Of a DNA stretch of 9,463 nt, positions 1 through 5,631 are shown piece by piece. The stretch covers positions 1 through 9,463 of the forward strand of contig JAFXNX010000228.1 of assembly GCA_017529175.1 (NCBI GenBank), written 5' to 3'. The position numbers and the translations under genes are program-made. This stretch comes from Clostridia bacterium. Its GTDB lineage: Bacteria > Bacillota_A > Clostridia > Oscillospirales > CAG-272. The notes beneath the pieces were generated by a model that was not told where the DNA came from, searched no databases, and worked only from the letters and a program-made list of their open reading frames with translations. Positions within the stretch are counted from its first letter, which is position 1. Every line of letters starts with the position of its first letter.

Positions 1-5
1 CATAG

Positions 6-75
6 AGTGATTGAGTCCTTCCTGTTAGTTGAGAGTTAGGGGTAATTCTATTCTATCAGGTCTCAATCACTTTTT
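6..75 (+). terminator. Terminator-like hairpin of an upstream unit
   Basis: Bases 6-15 (AGTGATTGAG) are perfectly complementary to 62-71 and are followed by a T run at 71-75. Inside, CCTGTTAG (21-28) pairs with CTATCAGG (53-60) with one mismatch, so the two helices stack into a long hairpin. It could terminate a gene lying left of the window. The large apical loop makes it less typical than a simple intrinsic terminator. Confidence 0.4.
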
Positions 76-192
76 CTATATCTTCTCAGTCTCACATCTA
101 TTGTAAACTAACATAATATAATTCAAATGTTCGGGACAAAGATGAAATAATAATGAACAATCGCTGCAATTTAAAACTGTCTCAGCGCAATC

Positions 193-212
193 TTGTCGGT
201 AAACACCGACAA
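193..212. repeat. Perfect 8-bp dyad, possible operator
   Basis: TTGTCGGT (193-200) and ACCGACAA (205-212) form a perfect inverted repeat around the loop AAAC. It lies 30 bases upstream of the LexA-type promoter. The nearest T run (231-237) is 18 bases further on, so it is not a normal terminator. A repressor-binding site is possible but unproven. Confidence 0.35.
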
Positions 213-242
213 CCGAGAAAATAGGCGTGCTTTTTTTACCTC

Positions 243-271
243 TTGACAAACGAACATATGTTCTGTATAAT
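243..271 (+). promoter_or_regulatory. Consensus sigma-A promoter with a LexA (SOS) operator in the spacer
   Basis: TTGACA at 243-248 and TATAAT at 266-271 are both exact consensus hexamers with the optimal 17-base spacer. The spacer holds GAACATATGTTC (252-263), which fits the Gram-positive LexA/DinR box GAAC-N4-GTTC as a perfect palindrome (the central ATAT is also self-complementary). A LexA dimer here would block RNA polymerase directly, so transcription should be strongly repressed and induced by DNA damage. Start of transcription is expected near 278. No plausible coding sequence follows: the open frame beginning at 243 starts inside the -35 box and cannot be translated from this transcript. 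The first strong downstream signal is the hairpin at 454-533. Confidence 0.8.
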
Positions 272-453
272 TATATCTGTGATTTTGTCGCTTTATGCGG
301 GAAAAGTACGAAAACTGAATAACGGTGTCAACATATTTGCGGGTTTCACGCCCGACAATGCCTGTGGTGAGCTAACGAAATCGCCGCACACATCCCGGAC
401 GTCGCGGATCACGGGCGGGGATGCAAGCCGTAAGTGATCCCGTCTCCCAACAA

Positions 454-533
454 GAGCCGTTACATAGACACACTTTTTAAAGCGAGGTAATTGTCTCGCC
501 TTTTGGTGTTTCTATGCAACGGCTCATTTTTTC
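454..533 (+). terminator. Long nested hairpin followed by T run, likely intrinsic terminator
   Basis: Bases 454-473 pair with 506-525 at 18 of 20 positions (GAGCCG opposite CGGCTC at the base). The loop contains a second small hairpin, GCGAG (482-486) with CTCGC (495-499), itself followed by TTTT. The outer stem is followed by six T residues at 527-532. On the plus strand this fits a strong intrinsic terminator or attenuator, about 250 bases after the LexA-type promoter. The minus strand has no U tract after the stem. Confidence 0.55.
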
Positions 534-653
534 TTTGAAAACCGAATGACCGTCTGAATGAGATATGACTTTGCCATGACCTCCACTGGAGCGAGCGAAG
601 CGACGCCGGAGAAACACTCAGGCAGGAACGCGGTTCAGGTAAAACGGCAAAAC

Positions 654-670
654 CAGTTATTGAATAACTG
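654..670. repeat. 17-base perfect palindrome around a central G
   Basis: CAGTTATT (654-661) and AATAACTG (663-670) are exact reverse complements separated by one G. The shape is that of a dimeric repressor operator. No promoter or gene can be tied to it. Confidence 0.35.
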
Positions 671-745
671 CCCCCACTTTTCAAAAAACGCATTTCAAAA
701 TACTGCGCCCACCTTGCGGGAAGTGACTGTCAAATTTAACCCCCG

Positions 746-772
746 GTCAGCGAAAGGATGATCGGTGCTGAC
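746..772. repeat. Small inverted repeat GTCAGC / GCTGAC
   Basis: GTCAGC (746-751) and GCTGAC (767-772) are perfect arms separated by 15 bases. The right arm runs into TGACGGTTAC (769-778), which recurs at 810-819 within the GTGAC array, so the hairpin and the array may belong to one element. Function unknown. Confidence 0.3.
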
Positions 773-790
773 GGTTACTTTTAGCCCCCG

Positions 791-856
791 GTGACAGCGG
801 TGACGGGAGTGACGGTTACCGCAGGATATATCGCCGTAACACATCGTCACCGTCAC
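791..856. repeat. GTGAC iteron-like array with opposed copies
   Basis: Three tandem 9-base units begin with GTGAC at 791, 800 and 809. Two inverted copies (GTCAC) lie at 846-850 and 852-856 with a 6-base period. The two clusters face each other, and GTGACG-GTTAC (809-819) can pair with GTAAC (836-840) and CGTCAC (845-850) across a 16-base loop. A regular spacing plus opposed orientation suggests a multi-site DNA-binding region, such as for a replication, partition or transfer protein. No such protein is encoded in the window, so its role is unknown. Confidence 0.45.
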
Positions 857-884
857 CGAACAGCAGTATTCTGCTACCACGGTT

Positions 885-1178
885 GAGCCAAAATCGGAGG
901 ATTTGGCTCTCGTGCAAAAAAGCTGAGCCAAAATGGCACAACTTTACTGCCAAAGTTTTAGCGGGGTGCAGGGAGGTTTTCCCAAAACCTGCCCTGCCGG
1001 GAAGACGACCGCAGTCGTCGAGGGCACAGCCCTGACCGCAAGAGATATTGTGCGCCGGGTGGGCGCAAATATCCGCAGCGGTAAGCCGCCTCGCAGAGTG
1101 CAATGCGCTTTTGATGACCGCAGGTTGTCAAAAGTGCTTTTGCGTTATTCTTGACAAGCGGACTTTCAGCGTCTGCTT
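885..1178 (+). other. Dense cluster of hairpins, candidate structured RNA or transfer-origin-like region
   Basis: Consecutive stems are: 885-895 with 900-909 (one bulged A); 940-945 with 952-957; 968-980 with 984-997 (13 bp, one bulged G, loop CCC); 1004-1009 with 1014-1019; 1021-1025 with 1029-1033; 1044-1056 with 1062-1073 (12 bp, one bulged G); 1105-1119 with 1123-1137 (15 bp, loop GCA); and 1156-1163 with 1171-1178. In the 15-bp stem the only three departures from Watson-Crick pairing are G-U wobbles when read as plus-strand RNA; the last stem has one more G-U. On the minus strand these become A-C mismatches, which favours a plus-strand RNA. GACCGCA recurs at 1007, 1034 and 1116, and TGAGCCAAAAT at 884 and 924. 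No known RNA family was recognised. Confidence 0.45.
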
Positions 1179-1185
1179 ACCGAGA

Positions 1186-1230
1186 AAAACAAAGCAATAA
1201 AAGAAACGGCATAGCATTACGCTATACCGT
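1186..1230 (-). terminator. Intrinsic terminator of the GH94 phosphorylase gene
   Basis: Read on the minus strand, ACGGTATAGC and GCTATGCCGT (plus positions 1206-1230) form a 10-bp stem with one U-G pair and loop GTAAT, immediately followed by a U-rich tract (complement of 1186-1205). It lies about 90 bases beyond the phosphorylase stop codon. It also marks the likely right limit of the gene-poor region. Confidence 0.6.
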
Positions 1231-1256
1231 GCAGTAATCAACTATTGAACCGCCCA

Positions 1257-1288
1257 TCGGGACACCTGCTCTATCGCAAGTGCCCCGA
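1257..1288 (-). other. 3'-UTR hairpin after the phosphorylase gene
   Basis: Plus positions 1257-1269 and 1276-1288 form a 13-bp stem. On the minus strand its two non-Watson-Crick positions are G-U pairs; on the plus strand they are A-C mismatches, so it suits a minus-strand RNA. It sits about 33 bases downstream of the stop codon and 27 bases before the terminator stem, so the phosphorylase mRNA would end in two stacked hairpins. It may stabilise the 3' end. Confidence 0.4.
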
Positions 1289-1320
1289 GCCGCATCTTTT
1301 GTTTTTATTTTTTTCAGTTA

Positions 1321-4206
1321 TCAAAGTCTTATTTCAAACGTATGGAGCGCCCCGTCCGTCGGGAGAGTTATCACTCCGTCAGACGGTTTGCCGTCGAACG
1401 TGTAAGTGGTGCCTTCTCCTATGCGGCGGAATCCGCCGTCTTTCCTGACGTCTACCTTTATCGAGCAATCCGTGCGCTTGATCGTGAACGAGATATCCTT
1501 CATCGTCTCGGGAAGGATGGGAGCGAACGATACCGTACCCTTGCCGTATTTGATGCCGAGGAACTCGAAGACGGTGAGCGCGAGCCAGCTCGCGGTGCCG
1601 GAGAGCATCGGACCTATCGACTCGAGCGTTTCGGTGTTGTTGTACTGCGTGCAGAAGCGCGGGTTGCCCTTCGTCGTGTAGGGGTCCTTCAGCGTCTTAT
1701 ACGGAAGCACGCGGTCGAGCATCCAGTAAGCGAGGTCGCAAAGCTCTTTCGCAAGCGCTTCGCTCTTCACTTCCTTCGCCGCCTTGAACATCGCCGTCGT
1801 CGCCATCATGGTCGCGTGCTTGAAGACCGCTCCGTTTTCGCGGTCGCCCGGGAAGTAGTGGTCCGTCGCCGTCGTCTTTGAGACCTTGTCGAGGTCGCAC
1901 GGAGACGAGAGCATAAGTCCCGCTTCGGTCTTTATGTATTTGCAGACCTGCTCGAGCATCGTCGCTATCTGCTCCTCAGTCGCGCATCCGGAAAGAATGG
2001 ACCAGCTGAACGAATTGAGGAAGTACGAGCCGTCGATACCCTCTTTCGCGGAGAGCCCGTCGCCCTTCGATCCGACGTACGTGTATCCCTTCGCGGGGTT
2101 GTTGACAAGACAGCGCGCGAAGAAGTTTTCGATCCACGCGTGACGCTGGATGTTGTCATAGAGCTTCGCGGAGAGCGACTTCATTTCTTTTGCAACGTCG
2201 TCGCGTCCGATCATCTGCGCCATTTCAGCGACGTGATCCTCTGCGACCTTGAGCAGAAACGCGTTCATAACGCTCTCGCAGAAGTGATTTTCAAACGGCG
2301 CGCCCCACTCTTCGCCCTTTTCCTCGAGCTGACGGCGGTAGAGTTCCATCTTGTAAGGACCGCTTATCGAGTCGTCGTCAAGTTTCAGGCAGTCGTTCCA
2401 GTCGGCGTGGTCGAGAAGGGGAAGTCCGTGACGTCCGACGGAGATCTTTGCGCTGTATTCTATCGCCTTGAGCATCGTCTCAAGGACCGTTCTCTTCTTA
2501 TCGCTTCCCGCGATCTTATACTCTTCCGACAAGAAAGCGGTGTCGCCCGTATGGCAGACGTATCTGTATACCGCCTGCATGAGCCAGAGCTGGTCGTCGG
2601 AGCAGTCGCCCGCGCCGTTGCCCTGCCAGTAGAAGTTATGGTTTGCGTAACCGTCCTCGTAAACGTTCTTGACCCACTCGGAGATCATCTCCTTGGCAAG
2701 AGGCGCATTTCCCATTGCGGCGAGGTAATACATAGAGGGGTACATATCCTGGATCTCGCGGAAGCCTATCTGACGGAACGCCTTCTGCGTCCATGCGAAA
2801 GAGCGCGAGATAAACGCCTGATAGAGGACCTGGAACGGCATGTTGTTGTTGACGTATGCGTCGAGATCGCCGTCTCCCGTATGGATCGAGAGATATGACG
2901 AAAAATCGCGGTGGAAACGCTTGACGTCCTCAAGAGACGCGTCAACGGAGCCGGGAACGGAGAATCTTTCAAACAGTGCTTCGAACGTGCGGTCGAGCTT
3001 CGCGCGGCTGTCGTCTGGGTCGTCGAGGTATCCGACGAAAGATGAGACTTCCTTCGTTCCGTTCGCGGGAACGGCAAGCTTCTTCGCCATAGCGAAGAAC
3101 GGAGCGACCTTTCTTATCGGACGGCTCGGAAGGTGAGCAACGTTTTCGGGATACTCGAGCGTGCCGTTACCAATGAAGTCCGTATAGTTCGCCGCATATT
3201 CGTCCATCGGCTCGCCGTCTGCGATAAGAGCGGCAAAGCGGCGGCGTGGTTTCGCGTATCTCGGCCTCATATTCGGAGCGAGAGCGAAAACTTTTCCGTC
3301 CTTTTGCAGAGTTCCGGATTCGTGGATTATGCTGACGTAGATTATGTCGTTTGAAAGCGCGTCGGGCGGCATGACTCCGAACATTCCGGTCATAACGATC
3401 TTTATTTCGCGGTCGCGGTCCGTGAGGTTCTCGATCGTTACCTTCTGCGCTTCGGTCGCGTCCGGCAGTCCTTCGTACTGGGGAACGATGAATATCGTTC
3501 TCGTTATTTTAAGTCCGCACTCCGTCTCGTACTCGATGACGGAATGATTCTGTTTATGCGTACAGATCGCGGTCTTCACGTTGTCGTGAACGTTCGCGCT
3601 GTAGAATATCTGACGGTTGTTTTCAATAAGATAGAACTGGCGGTTGACAGGCTCGCCCGCCTCCTCCGGAGTCATGACGAAGCGTGAGGCTGTTATCTGC
3701 GTATCGGCTCCGGCTCTGACCGCTCCGCGCCCGAAGGCGTCAAGAGAACCCTTCGGAGTTGTGAGCATCGGTTTGTCAAAGCCGATCCTGTTTCCGAGCA
3801 TAAGATTTACGTTATAGTGAGTTCCGACCTGAAGGCCCTTGAGGTCGATAACGTGTTCGCCGCGCTCATTGACAAATCCCGCGCCGCCTACCGCCTCATA
3901 GACGTATTTCGATATGACGTCGGACACGTCCGCCGGGATCGCCTCATCCCCGCACGTTGAAGGGTCGCCGAACTTTATGAGTACGTCGCCGCTCTTTCCG
4001 TCGAGCCAGCCGAGAAATTTTTCGTTCCCGAGAAGATACATACAAACGGGCGCCTTGATCGGAAGCGCGCAAACGCCGAGGACACTGCCGCGTCCCGCGT
4101 CAAGATATTCGGCGTCGACCGTATCGGGGATATCCCCGAACACCTCGCGAAGACGCTCGCACGGATTCTTATAGCTGTCGCGTGAAGTTTCGTTTCTGAA
4201 ATACAT
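1321..4206 (-). CDS. GH94-family glycoside phosphorylase (cellobiose/chitobiose phosphorylase-like)
   Basis: This 961-residue cytoplasmic enzyme (no signal peptide) should use inorganic phosphate to cleave a beta-linked disaccharide or oligosaccharide, releasing an alpha-sugar-1-phosphate. Visible family features: an N-terminal beta-sandwich region (about 1-420), a helical-barrel region (about 430-885), the motif ADWNDC with the likely catalytic acid D605, NGAVFKHA with H797 and SGTASW (869-874) at the expected phosphate site, and a C-terminal beta region. The usual FRD-x-x-QD sugar-binding motif appears as FREIQD (482-487), one residue shorter with Glu for Asp. It is longer than typical cellobiose or chitobiose phosphorylases (about 800 residues). 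The start is set by GAAAGGA seven bases upstream. It diverges from a NahK-like kinase, which hints at an N-acetylhexosamine-containing substrate. Family is confident; substrate is not. Confidence 0.85.
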   Translation of the reverse strand: MYFRNETSRDSYKNPCERLREVFGDIPDTVDAEYLDAGRGSVLGVCALPIKAPVCMYLLGNEKFLGWLDGKSGDVLIKFGDPSTCGDEAIPADVSDVISKYVYEAVGGAGFVNERGEHVIDLKGLQVGTHYNVNLMLGNRIGFDKPMLTTPKGSLDAFGRGAVRAGADTQITASRFVMTPEEAGEPVNRQFYLIENNRQIFYSANVHDNVKTAICTHKQNHSVIEYETECGLKITRTIFIVPQYEGLPDATEAQKVTIENLTDRDREIKIVMTGMFGVMPPDALSNDIIYVSIIHESGTLQKDGKVFALAPNMRPRYAKPRRRFAALIADGEPMDEYAANYTDFIGNGTLEYPENVAHLPSRPIRKVAPFFAMAKKLAVPANGTKEVSSFVGYLDDPDDSRAKLDRTFEALFERFSVPGSVDASLEDVKRFHRDFSSYLSIHTGDGDLDAYVNNNMPFQVLYQAFISRSFAWTQKAFRQIGFREIQDMYPSMYYLAAMGNAPLAKEMISEWVKNVYEDGYANHNFYWQGNGAGDCSDDQLWLMQAVYRYVCHTGDTAFLSEEYKIAGSDKKRTVLETMLKAIEYSAKISVGRHGLPLLDHADWNDCLKLDDDSISGPYKMELYRRQLEEKGEEWGAPFENHFCESVMNAFLLKVAEDHVAEMAQMIGRDDVAKEMKSLSAKLYDNIQRHAWIENFFARCLVNNPAKGYTYVGSKGDGLSAKEGIDGSYFLNSFSWSILSGCATEEQIATMLEQVCKYIKTEAGLMLSSPCDLDKVSKTTATDHYFPGDRENGAVFKHATMMATTAMFKAAKEVKSEALAKELCDLAYWMLDRVLPYKTLKDPYTTKGNPRFCTQYNNTETLESIGPMLSGTASWLALTVFEFLGIKYGKGTVSFAPILPETMKDISFTIKRTDCSIKVDVRKDGGFRRIGEGTTYTFDGKPSDGVITLPTDGALHTFEIRL

Positions 4207-4242
4207 ATACTATTCCTTTCATGGGAACGATTAATTATAACG

Positions 4243-4271
4243 AGTATAACATATAAATTTAAAAATCGCAA
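4243..4271 (-). promoter_or_regulatory. Promoter of the phosphorylase gene
   Basis: On the minus strand TTGCGA (plus 4266-4271) and TATACT (plus 4243-4248) are separated by 17 bases. The -10 matches five of six consensus bases and the -35 four of six. The resulting leader is roughly 30 bases and includes the Shine-Dalgarno GAAAGGA (plus 4214-4220). A second TATAAT-like hexamer lies slightly downstream and could be used instead. The weak -35 would suit activator control. Confidence 0.55.
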
Positions 4272-4340
4272 CGGTAGAAATAATAATTTTTATTAAATAT
4301 CGGAGATTATTTTCGGCGTATTGCCACACGCCCGTTCCGC

Positions 4341-4369
4341 TTGACTAAAACACGAATATAGTGTATAAT
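4341..4369 (+). promoter_or_regulatory. Sigma-A promoter of the nahK-like/pyk unit
   Basis: TTGACT (4341-4346) and TATAAT (4364-4369) have the optimal 17-base spacing, giving a start near 4376 and a leader of about 50 bases before the kinase ATG. It lies back to back with the phosphorylase promoter, about 70 bases away, so one regulator between them could control both directions. I see no clear operator palindrome there. Confidence 0.75.
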
Positions 4370-4424
4370 ATGGAGTGACGACGATCTATCCGCCTATAAT
4401 ATTATATAACGCGAAAGGTTTGAC

Positions 4425-5573
4425 ATGAAAAATTGCGAAAAGGATAACAAAGCTCCGCTTGAAGAGACTCTCAAGGGTATTTGCGAGATATTCGGAGTTC
4501 CCGGAACGTACTGCAAATACGAGCAGGAGATGATGGGAAATATCAATTCGACATACAGAGTGACGTACCGGCGCGACGACGGAAGCTATAAGAGCTATAT
4601 GGTGCAGAAGGTCAATATGTACGTCTTCAAAAAGCCCCGTCAGATCATGAGCAATATCGACCTTGTGACGACTCATCTTAAAGAGAAAAACGCGAAAGAA
4701 GGCATCACCGACACAAGGACTTTCATGCACTTTTATCACACGCACGTCGGAAAACGCCAGAACTTCTACGTCGATTTCGACCACGCTTTCTGGCGCGTCA
4801 GCAAATATATTGAAGGTTCCATCACCTACAACGTGTGCGAGAGTCTTTTCGCGATAGAGGAAGCGGGACGCGCTTTCGGAAGATTTCAAAAGAATCTTTC
4901 AGACTTCGACGCGCAAAAGCTCTATGAAACGATCCCGAACTTTCACAATACGAAGAAGAGAATGGCGGACTTCACAAGGCACGTCATCGAGGACAGCTGC
5001 GACAGAGTGGATTCCGTAAAACCCGAAATAGATTATCTCGTCTCCGTTGAGGAGAAAGCGATAAAGCTTTCGGAGATGCTCGAAAACGGCGAGCTTCCGC
5101 TCAGAGTCACCCACAACGACACGAAGATCAACAACGTACTGTTCGACCGCGAGACGGAGCGCGCACTCGTCGTCATCGACCTTGACACGGTAATGCCGGG
5201 ACTCGTCGCTCACGACTTCGGCGACGCCGTAAGATTTGCCGCGAACACCGCCGCCGAGGACGAAAAGGATACATCGAAGATATCGTTTGACCTCGACAAG
5301 TTCACGGCTTTTGCAAAAGGATTTATTCCCGAGGTGCGCGACGCGCTCACAAAATCCGAAGCCGAAACTCTCGCGCTCGGCGCATTCACGATGACGGTGG
5401 AGCTTGCGACAAGATTCCTCGACGACTACATCACGGGAGACAACTATTTCAAGACACGTTATCCCGGACATAACCTCGTCAGAGCGAGAAGCCAGATCGC
5501 CCTCGCCCACGATATTCAGAGAAAGCTCGGAAAGATGAACAAAATAGTCAAGGATATTTACGAGCAGAAATAA
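4425..5573 (+). CDS. nahK: N-acetylhexosamine 1-kinase-like phosphotransferase
   Basis: This 382-residue cytoplasmic protein belongs to the aminoglycoside-phosphotransferase-fold kinases. It resembles NahK, which phosphorylates the anomeric hydroxyl of GlcNAc or GalNAc with ATP to give the sugar-1-phosphate. The catalytic loop reads THNDTKINNVLF (229-240), with D232 the expected base. The metal-binding stretch VIDLDTVMPG (250-259) supplies D252 and D254, and HDFGD (263-267) follows, all close to characterised bifidobacterial NahK. Length is near the roughly 360 residues of that family. The ATG is preceded by AAAGG six bases upstream. It is divergent from a GH94 phosphorylase and 58 bases from pyk. 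In bifidobacteria NahK is paired with a GH112 phosphorylase in the lacto-N-biose pathway; here a GH94 enzyme would take that place. Another hexose as substrate remains possible. Confidence 0.8.
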   Translation: MKNCEKDNKAPLEETLKGICEIFGVPGTYCKYEQEMMGNINSTYRVTYRRDDGSYKSYMVQKVNMYVFKKPRQIMSNIDLVTTHLKEKNAKEGITDTRTFMHFYHTHVGKRQNFYVDFDHAFWRVSKYIEGSITYNVCESLFAIEEAGRAFGRFQKNLSDFDAQKLYETIPNFHNTKKRMADFTRHVIEDSCDRVDSVKPEIDYLVSVEEKAIKLSEMLENGELPLRVTHNDTKINNVLFDRETERALVVIDLDTVMPGLVAHDFGDAVRFAANTAAEDEKDTSKISFDLDKFTAFAKGFIPEVRDALTKSEAETLALGAFTMTVELATRFLDDYITGDNYFKTRYPGHNLVRARSQIALAHDIQRKLGKMNKIVKDIYEQK

Positions 5574-5592
5574 ATCAGCTTAAAATATAACG

Positions 5593-5614
5593 GGAACGGC
5601 TCCGCCGTTCCTTT
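5593..5614 (+). terminator. Intercistronic hairpin between kinase and pyk
   Basis: GGAACGGC (5593-5600) and GCCGTTCC (5604-5611) form a perfect 8-bp stem with loop TCC, followed by only TTTATA. The pyk ATG is just 20 bases after the stem, leaving no room for a separate promoter between. It is therefore probably a leaky terminator or an mRNA-processing/stability hairpin inside an operon. Confidence 0.5.
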
Positions 5615-5631
5615 ATAACGGATGGATAAAA

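Larger units (their letters stand above)
1..1185. other. Gene-poor accessory-like region with many inverted repeats
   Basis: I find no convincing protein gene here. Open frames on both strands are short, overlap each other, lack ribosome binding sites and have arginine/serine-rich, low-complexity translations. The first 240 bases are AT-rich; the rest is closer to the genome's composition but without its codon pattern. What is visible is regulatory and structural: a terminator-like hairpin, a LexA-type promoter, a long terminator hairpin, a palindrome, a GTGAC repeat array and about ten hairpins between 885 and 1178. The mix resembles non-coding segments of conjugative or mobilisable elements of gut Firmicutes, for example leader or transfer-origin regions, but no recombinase, relaxase or attachment site is present, so that origin is inference. 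An undescribed structured RNA is the main alternative. Confidence 0.55.

Noticed and set aside
1..120. CRISPR or tRNA content near the left end
   Set aside because: No repeat-spacer periodicity and no cloverleaf; the repeat at 6-15 and 62-71 is inverted and single.
94..122. Possible promoter around TATAAT at 117-122
   Set aside because: No acceptable -35 at 16-18 bases, and AT-rich sequence makes TATAAT likely by chance.
243..437. 64-residue open frame starting at the LexA promoter
   Set aside because: Its TTG start is the -35 box itself and both early start codons lie upstream of the expected transcription start; no ribosome site and no family resemblance.
933..1154. 73-residue open frame beginning MAQLYCQ and the overlapping 95-residue minus-strand frame
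   Set aside because: No ribosome binding site, overlaps many hairpins, and arginine-rich translations on both strands look like chance frames through structured sequence.
1..1320. Integrated element with defined att ends
   Set aside because: I found no direct repeat pairing the left end with the sequence before the phosphorylase gene, and no integrase or transposase; boundaries cannot be set from this window.
2140..2898. 252-residue plus-strand frame inside the phosphorylase gene
   Set aside because: Antisense shadow of a strongly recognised GH94 gene; composition reflects codon bias of the opposite strand.
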